DNA from: a virus
Reading direction: 5' to 3' (one strand)
DNA: 64,000 nucleotides
IMG/VR virus record: IMGVR_UViG_3300009553_000019
Location: 62,001-126,000 of that record
Numbering within the stretch: the stretch's first letter is position 1; the number at the start of each line of letters is the position of its first letter. The notes beneath the pieces were generated by a model, which was not told the DNA's origin, ran no database searches, and saw nothing but the letters and a program-made list of their open reading frames with translations. The translations under genes were made by a program, and so were the position numbers. Of this stretch, positions 50,501-58,312 are shown in pieces.

Positions 50501-50929
50501 AATGAGTTGCAGCCATACGAAGAAGATGAGTTAGAGCAGCGTATGCAAACAACTCCTCCCAACAATCAAACCTACGCTTCAAAGACAGCAGCTACTCTGT
50601 CTGAAGAATGGGGAGATGGTGGGAACTATGGCCGTCATTTAGAAGCAGATGATGCTCAAGATGTTCATCAACTCCATCGTTACATGAATGGAGAAGTCCC
50701 TGATTGGAGCCATCGCCAAATGACTCCAACAGCTCCAGGTATGACTCCACCACCGGCTCCAATGGAAACTGAATCACAAGTTCAGCCTGGAGCTGTTGGT
50801 AATCCGATGAAAGCCCCAGAACCTGTTCCTCCCAAGCTGGAACCAGAACCTGAAGTTCAGACAGCTCAAAGCCAAACTGGTGGACAGTACCTAGATCAAG
50901 ACCTTGCTGCTTCTGTTGGAGGAATGTGA
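47552..50929 (+). CDS. 1125-aa low-complexity modular protein, probable virion or scaffold protein
   Basis: The largest gene in the window. Helical modules alternate with Pro/Gln/Gly-rich linkers. Internal repeats: LGPDSDTEEGF near 342 and LGPDSGQEEGF near 445; GVPGLSSTAPFS near 596 and 647. GGPGSGRKKES near 515 recurs in the 54187 protein. A zinc pair (CMACNGS, CQDCG) lies near 912-933. KTA-type linkers mark several module boundaries. Low-complexity repeats and the GGPGSGR motif are common in phage structural-module proteins; the exact role is unknown. Confidence 0.65.
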   Translation: MQTRKALKRLGGKDTDLFISNPAALEKFKAVAEADASRIEERKAQKSISQPHLDVLKNRVLATIDNDFNPSLPVVGRFDAYQSVKKLVNASSDHGVKALGYQLRSLWEADPTGVLTAGQLTNLKKHYAQSYGKTAAVDIISNALPKVGFVELPVQRLAVMASRIKTQADFDEACRIAGLAGNRPDQIRSRQYILALLKMGENVPEAGEVTEGNPMEVEVSGQPEGQVPGITESNAAEQLSNKSAMDSRVRTSRLPSANQVVEAALDAQTVKIAGWTLRVNDQDMVVIQSPTGGQRQARLSLIDKVASDFLKMAQSDPNFDPKVNQQQPDAVKGIGTGDAELGPDSDTEEGFKEPKPIQKHPAQSQAGTSTGVVGKTSRKTAAARLEASSTAPKWAATPHLWTMVYNKLKSAGKRTDYVSVSANYKLACQFNAKPYKTAGGGETLGPDSGQEEGFSVPSVSPQNINQPKNQSGTSLPDKADAEEPDHGQDPVPWENVKPNPKLSQLMPEADMQETAGGPGSGRKKESPGEHPAIAKEKKLEQQRNHIWNNQVGNGTPSQALFKANDALRDHQKMMHDQGIKQHPDHPAETFGKGKSEGVPGLSSTAPFSHQPSPDLGKPKPSTGPVGPQLPTPNIDEMLQGDPPKPSTGVPGLSSTAPFSPGVQKPGLGMPSDPGAQSLVNPDHQWDPEKGQYAPKPDMEPEADKHDDIENLEDQAINQLQTTQSLEKEVNADIVDSFVASLDPAEGYRQAKANRPSRDLLAGIGDENGWLMRQAQSLIDNKQVFTSDRNDIDQDGEAEVREDGKMAFTFKFDANLNPPTQRELQTYVNSFTGNRSAFIVEAHQIEGNHAFALIRQAEDDEMEPDDDEKRAAIRWAAGKQSQEMNIPQAVPSSGADNSGGMSNSVESQMGANACMACNGSNLQDVGSGIQCQDCGMMHDAPEQLPQLDVGNNPQGMGADYNGAILNRESQENDNAGPQQDNPLSNELQPYEEDELEQRMQTTPPNNQTYASKTAATLSEEWGDGGNYGRHLEADDAQDVHQLHRYMNGEVPDWSHRQMTPTAPGMTPPPAPMETESQVQPGAVGNPMKAPEPVPPKLEPEPEVQTAQSQTGGQYLDQDLAASVGGM

Positions 50930-51687
50930 TGAGCGAAACTAGTTTCAAAATTCGAAATCTGTCAGGAGGGATCCTTACCTTCGAACTTATGCCAATGGAG
51001 CCAGTTCCTGAAGGTACTCCACAGTGGAGAGTTAAACGCTTAGCCAGATCAGGCATCCATTTCAAGATGGGAGTTGGGGCTGTCGTTGATCTGATGGCTC
51101 CTCCTTGGAATCTTGAATGGGAAAATGCTGTCAACCAACCTAACGTTCAGTCATACATGAATCGTGGATGGCTGAAGCACGAACCAGACGAGGTTGAGAC
51201 TGAATCAGGTGAAGAGAATCAAGAGTATCTTCCAACACTTGAGGAGTTTGTAGCTGCTGGATACAAGGCTGAAAATTACGAAACCTTTATTCAGAATCGG
51301 TCTAAACCTTCTTCAGAAGAGCCAAGCAATACTATTAACAGTGAGGTTGAACCTATTGTTAATGACGGGTCTACAGAGACTACTGAAGAAGATTCTGATG
51401 AGGATGCAGATCAGGTAGGATCTAGCCAGACTGAGTCGATTAGCTCTGATCCCGTTGAGAAATCTTCAGAAGAGATCTCTAATGAACCTGAAGATGAATC
51501 AAATGACCCATCTCCAGAAGCAGATCCAGAAGAGTTGCTTTCCATAAAAGGAATCGGAAAAGCAATGAAAGCTAAGATTCAGAAGAAGTACAATATCGAC
51601 ACTGTCTCAGCTCTTAAGGCTGCTATTGCTGATGGGACAGTTACAGAGACTTCTTTAATCTCTTTGTTCCCTCCTTCTGAAGGTTGA
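50929..51687 (+). CDS. Protein with beta N-terminus, acidic linker and C-terminal helix-hairpin-helix
   Basis: ATG 50929 after GGAGGA. Residues 1-85 (SFKIRNLSGGILTFEL; GIHFKMGVGAVVDL) are beta-rich. About 90 residues of Glu/Ser/Asp-rich linker follow. The last 55 (ELLSIKGIGKAMKAKIQKK, SALKAAIADG) are an HhH module like those at the ends of phage head or tail proteins and DNA repair proteins. It may bind DNA or partner proteins in the particle. The exported-protein cassette starts 80 bases downstream. Confidence 0.65.
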   Translation: MSETSFKIRNLSGGILTFELMPMEPVPEGTPQWRVKRLARSGIHFKMGVGAVVDLMAPPWNLEWENAVNQPNVQSYMNRGWLKHEPDEVETESGEENQEYLPTLEEFVAAGYKAENYETFIQNRSKPSSEEPSNTINSEVEPIVNDGSTETTEEDSDEDADQVGSSQTESISSDPVEKSSEEISNEPEDESNDPSPEADPEELLSIKGIGKAMKAKIQKKYNIDTVSALKAAIADGTVTETSLISLFPPSEG

Positions 51688-51691
51688 TGGA

Positions 51692-51743
51692 TTTACAACG
51701 TAATAGTTGAGGCGGTAAACTATATTGAGAGACTGACTCTCAA
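51692..51743 (+). promoter_or_regulatory. Promoter-like region with operator-type palindrome before the exported-protein cassette
   Basis: TTTACA (51692-51697) and TAAACT (51716-51721) are a weak -35/-10 pair with an 18-base spacer. Immediately after is TTGAGAG-N5-CTCTCAA (51725-51731 with 51737-51743), a dyad at the transcription start where a repressor could bind. AAAGGAAAAAA follows before ATG 51768. Confidence 0.4.
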
Positions 51744-51767
51744 AACCTGCAAAGGAAAAAATCTACC

Positions 51768-52388
51768 ATGAAAACGACGATAAAAACTCTTCTTCCAATC
51801 CTGCTGCTACTTGCTCTGTTCTGCACACCACGAACTGCCTCCGCCCAAACGTGGTGTTTCCGATACATGTCCAGCGAGTATTTCGAGTTCCATACGCTGA
51901 ACCAATGGTCGGTTTGGAACAACTCATTTGGTAGCGTAGCGGAAAGCACTCGGATGAGTTACCCGGCTGGAGGAACGTCGGCGTCTTTTTACATCTCTCA
52001 GTTTGATCCACCAGAAGCGTTCATCGTGATCGACCACCCGTACGATGCTCATTTTGGTGCCCCACAACAAGCTTCCCACCAGGTTGGATGTCCATTCGAT
52101 TTCATCAAGCCAGTTGGTAAACCTAAATACTGCGCGATGGCAGCTTACGTCCATGCTGACTCCCATGTGAAGGGAAGCATCCAGATGTTGGACTCGAACT
52201 ACTTCTATCAGTATGTAGAGAGTTTCGATATACCACCAACCCCAGCCGGTCAGTGGCACTTCGTTGGGACACCAGCGATACAAAACTGCACTCAGAATAT
52301 GATCGCTCGAGTCGAATTGGACAAGCCAGGCGAATATCAGGAAAACCGCGCGTACGTCGATTTCGTCTCCGTCACTTGGTGGTATTGA
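51768..52388 (+). CDS. Exported protein with carbohydrate-binding-like fold, moron candidate
   Basis: 206 residues. Signal peptide MKTTIKTLLPILLLLALF with ASA|Q cleavage near residue 26. The mature part is aromatic and beta-rich (EYFEFHTLNQWSVWNNSFG; AAYVHADSHVKGSIQMLD; HFVGTPAIQNC), resembling jelly-roll carbohydrate-binding modules, with paired Cys. Codons use far more GC-ending forms (CCG, GTC, ACG) than neighbours, suggesting recent transfer. It would reach the periplasm or surface. Possible roles are receptor masking, superinfection exclusion or host surface change; not proven. Confidence 0.75.
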   Translation: MKTTIKTLLPILLLLALFCTPRTASAQTWCFRYMSSEYFEFHTLNQWSVWNNSFGSVAESTRMSYPAGGTSASFYISQFDPPEAFIVIDHPYDAHFGAPQQASHQVGCPFDFIKPVGKPKYCAMAAYVHADSHVKGSIQMLDSNYFYQYVESFDIPPTPAGQWHFVGTPAIQNCTQNMIARVELDKPGEYQENRAYVDFVSVTWWY

Positions 52389-52409
52389 GTTCAGATTACT
52401 CTTTCAATT

Positions 52410-52685
52410 ATGAAACTCATACCAACACTACTGTTGCTAGTTGGCTGCTCTGGTTCAATCGACGAAACCAGATCCTACGCTGGCAGCCCATTTGAATCTA
52501 GCAACCATTCTACTCCCATTGAAAACATCACGTGTACCACTTCCGTTTTGGACGATGACTGCTCGATAGAACAAAGCGTCGTCCGTTGTACTAGCGAGAT
52601 CGAACGACCCGACACTCAGTACTGCACTGGACCGATCGATCGACCTAACCAAATAATTGGTCGTGTTTGGTGCTGTGATCGATGA
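52410..52685 (+). CDS. Cys-rich lipoprotein, moron candidate
   Basis: 91 residues. MKLIPTLLLLVGC is a short signal peptide with lipobox LVGC (acylated Cys at 13). The mature part is small and Cys-rich (CTTSVLDDDC, CTSEIERP, CTGPIDRP, CCDR), with likely disulphides. It lies 21 bases after the exported protein and shares its GC-rich codon style. The stop overlaps the DUF192 gene by 4 bases. Lipoproteins of this size can block phage receptors, as in superinfection exclusion. Confidence 0.75.
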   Translation: MKLIPTLLLLVGCSGSIDETRSYAGSPFESSNHSTPIENITCTTSVLDDDCSIEQSVVRCTSEIERPDTQYCTGPIDRPNQIIGRVWCCDR

Positions 52686-54187
52686 TTGAAGATCACTTCT
52701 CAAACCGTTCACTGAAGATTCTAGCATTTAAGACTAGAGTTTCAGTGAGGATTGGAAGTGGCAAGCTTTACTGTGAAGTAGCTAACAGCCCAGTGGAATC
52801 GACCATCGGGCTGCAAAAGCATGCCTTGCTTAAGGATGGGCAAGGCATGCTTTTTCCCTTTACACCACCAAGGTACACAGAGTTTCATATGGGAAAGGTT
52901 GCATTTCCCATTGATATTGTGTTTATTGGTGCTGATCGTAAAGTTGCAAAGATTGTTGCTAACATCCAACCTGGAACAAAAGGGCATTGGGGCTGTAATA
53001 ACACTGCCTTTGTAGTTGAAGCTAAGGGTGGTTGGGCTGCTAACCACTCAGTAACTGAAGGTTTAATGGTAGAGCTTAACCCTTTTGAAGATGAAGATAA
53101 AGAGGGAGCTGCTACCTCCGATGTATTAAGAACCATCACTGAAGCATCAGTTAAAGCAGAGATCAATAGAGCTATCAGACTTGGTCAGATTCCTGCTTTA
53201 GATCGCTTTGCAAACTTATCAGATATTGATAAGAAGGTTGTAGCTGTTCATAGTCTTGATTCGGCTAAAAGCTTACTCTCTAAGTATGATGAGAACCCAG
53301 GTTTCTATAGGGTGATAATCTCTCGTATGATTCGAGAAGCTAGCAAGCACAGTCAGATCAAGCTAGATGATGTAATTCTGCCAATCCAGACTGGATATGA
53401 ATGTCCTTGCTGCAAGCATCCTAACTGTGACTTACATGGTAGAAGCCAAAAGGCAGCCCAACAGATTGTCTTGATGTTGACACCTGAACTCATGCAACAG
53501 CTTCAGTTAGGGATGGATCCCTTTCAGAGCATGAGTCCAAATGTTCAGTCTGCTTTTGAACGAATTAGCAAGCTGCTTGAAGCCAATGTGGATGATTCCA
53601 AGCTTGCTTCTGCTTGGAAAGAAGCTCAGGGAAGCTTAGATTTTTGGGAGCGTGATGCTCTTGTTAGATCTTTGCATGATAGCGGGTTTAAGAGAGCTAT
53701 TGGTTTGCTAAAGATTGCTCAAGAGCATGGAAAAGTTACTCTTACAGATCGTAGAAACCCTGGGGCAGTAAACCATATCTCTCCAGAGACTAAGTACAGT
53801 AGCAACCAGATTCCCGCAGATATTCCAGGTGTTGGAGATGCTGCTGACTTTTCTAACTGGGATCAATCAACTGGTTACGATCAGTCTAATCCACAGTTCT
53901 TAAATGAGGATGGGCCTGGATACCGGCCTGGTTCAAAGCAGGCTGGTGGCGGGATTCATCCAGGCGACCGAGTAAAAGTTACCCAAGCTGTTGATGGGTT
54001 ACAGGATGATGATGCTGGAGTCGCAGAAGAAGTCCAAGAAGGGGTTATCCTCGTTCGTTTAGACGGTGGAGAAACTCGATGGATTTCTGATAAAGTTCTT
54101 AGTGTTGAAAAGAGTAAAGATGACATCCTTTCGGACGATAAAGAAAAAGGCAAGTCGTCTGGTGGATGGCATGGGTGGGGTCATTAA
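52682..54187 (+). CDS. DUF192 domain fused to a phage structural-type protein
   Basis: 501 residues from ATG 52682 (GTG 52745 also in frame). Residues about 28-125 follow DUF192: EVANSPVESTIGLQKHAL, GMLFPFTPPRY, EFHMGKVAFPIDIVFIG, AKIVANIQPGT, VVEAKGGWA. DUF192 is a small beta fold of unknown role, usually periplasmic and unfused. The remainder has CPCCKHPNCDLHG near 240, helices, and a C-terminal small barrel (HPGDRVKVTQAVDGLQ). A terminator-like hairpin lies inside codons 45-58. Confidence 0.7.
   Translation: MIEDHFSNRSLKILAFKTRVSVRIGSGKLYCEVANSPVESTIGLQKHALLKDGQGMLFPFTPPRYTEFHMGKVAFPIDIVFIGADRKVAKIVANIQPGTKGHWGCNNTAFVVEAKGGWAANHSVTEGLMVELNPFEDEDKEGAATSDVLRTITEASVKAEINRAIRLGQIPALDRFANLSDIDKKVVAVHSLDSAKSLLSKYDENPGFYRVIISRMIREASKHSQIKLDDVILPIQTGYECPCCKHPNCDLHGRSQKAAQQIVLMLTPELMQQLQLGMDPFQSMSPNVQSAFERISKLLEANVDDSKLASAWKEAQGSLDFWERDALVRSLHDSGFKRAIGLLKIAQEHGKVTLTDRRNPGAVNHISPETKYSSNQIPADIPGVGDAADFSNWDQSTGYDQSNPQFLNEDGPGYRPGSKQAGGGIHPGDRVKVTQAVDGLQDDDAGVAEEVQEGVILVRLDGGETRWISDKVLSVEKSKDDILSDDKEKGKSSGGWHGWGH
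52815..52855 (+). terminator. Terminator-like hairpin inside a coding region
   Basis: AAAAGCATGCCTTGC (52815-52829) pairs perfectly (15 bp) with 52840-52854 around a 10-base loop, and the right arm runs into TTTTT at 52851-52855. This has all features of an intrinsic terminator yet lies about 45 codons into the DUF192 reading frame, 130 bases past the lipoprotein stop. It may end cassette transcription or attenuate the gene it sits in. Confidence 0.65.
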
Positions 54188-56796
54188 TGTCAACCAAAGC
54201 TAATGAAGCTGCTAGACAAGCTATTAGCAGATCAGCTAACAGTGCATGGGATTTCTCTAAAAATCAACTAGAGTCTTCTCAACCAAAGACGTTGAGAGCT
54301 GTAGTTGCAACTGCTATTGACAAGACTAGGAAGTTGTTAGCAACGTTTGAGATTCCAATTCCTCCAGATATACGCTATGCAAATATCAAGAGTACCAAAG
54401 TTGCTAACAAAGGCGGGCAACAGGTAGTAGAAGATGGTTGCGTAATGCTTGTAGCTAACTTCACAACTCTCAGTGGCGTTAGAAACAGTATAGATATCCC
54501 CGTTGAGATTCGTAATGGCCAGGTTGTAGATCCTGGTGTGATGATTCATGATGGCAGTCTAAAAGTGATTAGCCCCTCATCAATTTTGGACATAGTGAAG
54601 GCTGGAACCTTCAAGCAGTTTACAAGTCCTCGACATACTTTTTCAGCCCCAATGACTCATGATGAGCTACAGCGTTACCATCAGGTAGAGAAAAAGATGA
54701 ACATTCAGCCTAGAATCAACCCAGGTTTATTTTCTGCCTCTAAAAACGCTAGCTTACTAAGAGCTGCAGTAAAGGGTGAGGGAGCTCTTGAGCTTGCAAA
54801 ACAAGCTGATGAACAGCCCAGCGATTTTAGAGATATTGAAGACGGTGTTAGAGCTCTGCCAGATACTGAGACTCCACCTAAATGTCCAGATTGTGATTCG
54901 TTAACAGTTTTTGCTGACTATGACGATGATCAGTTCGAATGTGCTACCTGTGGTAAGGTTGGTAACATGGAGTCATTCTGTAAGCAAGCTAACCAGCCAG
55001 CTTCAGCATCACTCAAGCTAAAGAGTAGCCCACCAACTACTAAAGGTGATCGAATCTGGCTTGAAATTTCTTGGGATCCAGAACAGACTGAAGATATGTC
55101 TGTTGGCAATATCAAACAGCAGATTCGAAGCTATGTTTTGAGGCTTGCTAACAACAAAGAACATCGGGATCTAGGAACGATTTCTGGTAACAGCATCTTT
55201 GAAGAGCTTGATGTTACAAAGGGCAAGGCTACTGTCAGCTTCAAATCATCTGAAGTTGCTTCGCCACAAGATTCGAGTGCTAGGGTTGAAGGTTCAAAGC
55301 AAGCTAAGGCTCAGCCAATCACTCCACAAGAGATAAAGCCTGGGATGGACATCCTCATTGATGAGATGGGGCTGGGTGGGTATTGGACTCCACTTCATGT
55401 TACATCGATTGAACCCTACGGTGGTAGCTGGATTCTCAACCATGGCGAAACAATCATTGACGAACAAAGCTTGATTGTTAAGGACGCTAACAAAAAGGTT
55501 GCTGAAAGTTCAACTTGCGATTGTGGCGATGCTAAGTCTGAACATGAAAATGGCACTGACCATTGCAATGTTCCTGGTTGTGCTTGTCCAACGTTCAAAG
55601 CTGATGACGGTCCACATCATGAAGGTGCTAAGCAAGCTGCAATTGCCCCTAGCAATGATGATATGATCGACCCAGCCGAGAGAGATATTTCAGACGATTT
55701 CAAAGTTGGTGATGAAGTAAAGCTGGAAAAAGGGCAGTTGTTGAGAACTAGAGGTGGTGGTCAATCACAGCTAGAAAAGGGTGAAAAAGGTAAGGTTGTT
55801 GGAGATGTCTACGGAGATGGTGTCTCTCTAGAAGTTGAGTTTGAAGCTGGTACCTTCATTATTCCTAAGCAACACCTGAAGACTGCTGGTGGACCTGGTA
55901 GTGGCCGTAAGAAGAAAAATTCACCTGTTCAAGGCCCTGTTCAGAAAGATAAAGTACCTCAGAGTGATCCACCCCAGTCATCACCTGGTGTTTCGGATAA
56001 AGCATCTTTGAGTCCAGATTCTGCATATATGTTACAATGTATTAAGAACGTTAATTTTAGGGTTCCAGCTGATTCTAACTCACCAAGAATAAAAGAACTT
56101 GCAGCTAAAGGTCTCATTGAAGTAGACGATGATGGTTATTATAAAGCAGTGAGTGGTAACCAACCTTGGTGGGGAGTTGAACCAAGTGGTCCTGAAAAGT
56201 CTGATGAACCTTCTAATACTGTCCACCCACCTGATCCTGATTTTGTTCCAACACCTGCCAACCAAGGTGTGGACATGGGCGAGGCCTCTAGAGCTCATAG
56301 TGACGATGAGGGAGATGCATCCTATAATTTCTTTTCTAAGCATTTTCCTGTCGGGACACAAATTAGCCATCCAGATTATGGCACAGGTGTTGTTACAGAT
56401 ACAAAGCATAGGGGTCCAATCATTGATTGGAATGGTAGTGGTGAGCCAGAAACGCATGATTTAAATAGTCATGAAACACCTGAAGATATGGTAAACGAAA
56501 TGGGCGAATTTACTCTGCATCGTCCCCCACAAAACGGTGGTAATCCTAAACAAAGTAAAAAAACTGCCAGTAATGAGGCTGACGAAGCTGACGAGTACAA
56601 TCTGCCTGTAATGCCAGCTCCAGAAGAGCCAGAATTAAAACAGGCTGCCAGTATCCCTCAAATCATCAACGAACTGAAGAACTTGAGAGAAGCTGGCTAT
56701 CCCGTAATTGATGTTGTTATACGCGCTAAACACCAGTATGGCAAACTAGGTGAGCAGGCTTTGAAGATCGCGAAAGCTCAGGGAGTTTTACAATAA
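54187..56796 (+). CDS. 870-aa modular protein, probable virion-associated
   Basis: ATG 54187 shares its first base with the previous stop. Modules: an N-terminal helical/beta part, a zinc ribbon CPDCDS with CATCGK near 232-258, a second Cys cluster CDCGDA with CNVPGCACP near 443-468, a small barrel, GGPGSGRKKK near 567, a wHTH-like piece (IKELAAKGLIEVDDDGYYKA), and a KOW/Tudor-like HPDYGTGVV. KQA-type linkers recur (AKQADEQ, CKQANQP, SKQAKAQ, AKQAAIA, LKQAAS). Shares style with the 47552 protein; role unknown. Confidence 0.65.
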   Translation: MSTKANEAARQAISRSANSAWDFSKNQLESSQPKTLRAVVATAIDKTRKLLATFEIPIPPDIRYANIKSTKVANKGGQQVVEDGCVMLVANFTTLSGVRNSIDIPVEIRNGQVVDPGVMIHDGSLKVISPSSILDIVKAGTFKQFTSPRHTFSAPMTHDELQRYHQVEKKMNIQPRINPGLFSASKNASLLRAAVKGEGALELAKQADEQPSDFRDIEDGVRALPDTETPPKCPDCDSLTVFADYDDDQFECATCGKVGNMESFCKQANQPASASLKLKSSPPTTKGDRIWLEISWDPEQTEDMSVGNIKQQIRSYVLRLANNKEHRDLGTISGNSIFEELDVTKGKATVSFKSSEVASPQDSSARVEGSKQAKAQPITPQEIKPGMDILIDEMGLGGYWTPLHVTSIEPYGGSWILNHGETIIDEQSLIVKDANKKVAESSTCDCGDAKSEHENGTDHCNVPGCACPTFKADDGPHHEGAKQAAIAPSNDDMIDPAERDISDDFKVGDEVKLEKGQLLRTRGGGQSQLEKGEKGKVVGDVYGDGVSLEVEFEAGTFIIPKQHLKTAGGPGSGRKKKNSPVQGPVQKDKVPQSDPPQSSPGVSDKASLSPDSAYMLQCIKNVNFRVPADSNSPRIKELAAKGLIEVDDDGYYKAVSGNQPWWGVEPSGPEKSDEPSNTVHPPDPDFVPTPANQGVDMGEASRAHSDDEGDASYNFFSKHFPVGTQISHPDYGTGVVTDTKHRGPIIDWNGSGEPETHDLNSHETPEDMVNEMGEFTLHRPPQNGGNPKQSKKTASNEADEADEYNLPVMPAPEEPELKQAASIPQIINELKNLREAGYPVIDVVIRAKHQYGKLGEQALKIAKAQGVLQ

Positions 56797-56802
56797 AGGT
56801 TC

Positions 56803-56818
56803 TTCTTTCTGCGTGGCA
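56803..56818 (+). repeat. Left copy of a 16-bp inverted repeat flanking one gene
   Basis: TTCTTTCTGCGTGGCA is the exact reverse complement of 57207-57222. It also pairs locally with GCCACAGAAAG just downstream to make a hairpin before ATG 56843. Confidence 0.8.
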
Positions 56819-56842
56819 ACGTAGCCACAGAAAGAGCATCAA

Positions 56843-57151
56843 ATGGAGATTAACGAAAGAGTTCTCAAGGTTGGAGATCTGGTCATCTTTATCGATGAAC
56901 ACAGGCAATTTCATAACGCTTTAGTTACGATTTGGCATGGTTCAAAAGATGGGGACACTATCGGAGGTTATCGTGAGAAATGGACTGCCGCTGACGCAAT
57001 TCCATGTATCAATTTAGTCTTTACAACTGGATCAGAAGACAAGACTGATCCTTATGGAAGACAAATCGAACGAAAAACCTCTGTAGGTCATGGTTCAAAA
57101 CAAACTCCAGCAAACCTTGGAAACTGCTTCATCTGGCCTGATGAAGTTTAG
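56843..57151 (+). CDS. Hypothetical protein, 102 aa, flanked by inverted repeats
   Basis: Beta-rich (VLKVGDLVIFIDEHRQFHNALV; DTIGGYREKW; PCINLVFTTG), a KOW-like or small-barrel look at the start. It is the only gene between the inverted repeats at 56803-56818 and 57207-57222. Not recognised. Bases 57152-57206 have no other feature. Confidence 0.65.
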   Translation: MEINERVLKVGDLVIFIDEHRQFHNALVTIWHGSKDGDTIGGYREKWTAADAIPCINLVFTTGSEDKTDPYGRQIERKTSVGHGSKQTPANLGNCFIWPDEV

Positions 57152-57206
57152 TTAAAATCAACTTGGTCTTGATACCGATGAGGCGTCAATAAGGCTGAGG
57201 TTTCGA

Positions 57207-57222
57207 TGCCACGCAGAAAGAA
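57207..57222 (+). repeat. Right copy of the 16-bp inverted repeat
   Basis: TGCCACGCAGAAAGAA, exact reverse complement of 56803-56818, 6 bases before ATG 57229 where an SD would be, so pairing of the two copies could hide or expose the next ribosome site. Confidence 0.8.
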
Positions 57223-57228
57223 AAAACA

Positions 57229-57468
57229 ATGAAAACTGTTAGAGCAAAGTTTATCTGTACTAAGTCTGAAGATCCTGGTCCTGCAGGACATAAGACAGTT
57301 ATCCTTCATCCTGTATACAGTACAGATCCAGAGTCAGAGAACAAGAGATTTTGGGATGCAACGCCAAATGGTGAATTGCGCATGTACCTGACAAACCCAA
57401 GTCTCAAAGATCATTTTCAGATTGGCAAACAGTACTACCTAGACATTATCGAGGCTGATAATGAATAA
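57229..57468 (+). CDS. Conserved small phage protein, 79 aa
   Basis: KRFWDATPNGELRMYL, LTNPSL and FQIGKQYYLDI follow a pattern I have seen in small proteins of diverse phages (Fw.aTP.G...m.i.Np.a...F..G..Yyvd). Function not established. It overlaps the next gene by 8 bases. Confidence 0.7.
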   Translation: MKTVRAKFICTKSEDPGPAGHKTVILHPVYSTDPESENKRFWDATPNGELRMYLTNPSLKDHFQIGKQYYLDIIEADNE

Positions 57469-58312
57469 GAAAGGTCCTGGAAAAGGTTCTGGCCAAGGGC
57501 AGCCACCAGCTAACCCATTGGGAGTCGGACTCAACGATCTCAAGATGATCAAGTCTGACTATCGTTGTAAGGTATGTCAGCTGGCGCATTGGGATTGGCC
57601 AATGTTTGTCAAAATCCACGAGATGCGGATTCTTGAGAAGAAGAGCTTTGAGGCTTTACGTTTGTACGTTTGGGAACGCATTGATAAGTACAATAGCGAT
57701 CCATCAAATGCTATTAAACGCGACAAGATGTCCGATACCTCGTTCACTGGACATTTCAAGAATCACGTTCCAGCCTCAGTTGAGGCTGCTAGCGCTATTC
57801 AAAAAGTGTTAGGAACTGGTAACCAAAACGGTGCTGATTCTGGTAACATGTTGGTTACCACTCTTCAGTATGCATTAAATGCTAACGTTGATGACTTTCA
57901 AGCATTCCATGGAATTGCTGAACGTCTGCTAGCTAGATTTAATCAGCTAGACAAGCAATTTGGTGTTGATAAGCCTCTTGAAGGAAAAGAGGTTCAAGAG
58001 TTTAAAGGCATTGCAGAATCAGCTGCCAAGCTTTATGAGGCATCAATTAAGATGCGAAATCAAGAGCGTTTGATGGCAACTGCAATCAGCTCTTGTCTTG
58101 ATGTCTATACAATGGGAGCATTGCAAGACATACTCAAGGGATTCGACGAGATTATGCTAGACATCAAGAGCGCTATTGCTAAGGGTGGAGCTGGCAATCC
58201 TGGTATGCCTGCAATTATTGAGCATCGATTCAAAACCATACTAGCTAATGCTATGACGGGTAATGCAAAAGTTGCACTTGATTCTGTGAAGCTTCAGTTT
58301 AAGATGGCGTAA
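57461..58312 (+). CDS. Hypothetical protein, possible terminase-small-like DNA-binding protein
   Basis: 283 residues. After a Gly/Pro/Gln tail: YRCKVCQLAHWDWPMFVK, then MRILEKKSFEALRLYVW and MSDTSFTGHFKNHVP. A Cys pair, a helix and a terminal HxxxH fit the broad style of phage small-terminase or DNA-binding proteins (C..C...I...l..G.S...ia..fgvs..s...H...H). The rest is helical. No firm match, and no large terminase is near; treat as weak. It abuts the sigma gene. Confidence 0.6.
   Translation: MNKKGPGKGSGQGQPPANPLGVGLNDLKMIKSDYRCKVCQLAHWDWPMFVKIHEMRILEKKSFEALRLYVWERIDKYNSDPSNAIKRDKMSDTSFTGHFKNHVPASVEAASAIQKVLGTGNQNGADSGNMLVTTLQYALNANVDDFQAFHGIAERLLARFNQLDKQFGVDKPLEGKEVQEFKGIAESAAKLYEASIKMRNQERLMATAISSCLDVYTMGALQDILKGFDEIMLDIKSAIAKGGAGNPGMPAIIEHRFKTILANAMTGNAKVALDSVKLQFKMA

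Noticed and set aside
57461-58312. Firm call of terminase small subunit
   Set aside because: The Cys pair and HTH-like segment are too generic, and no large terminase neighbours it; left as a weak possibility.
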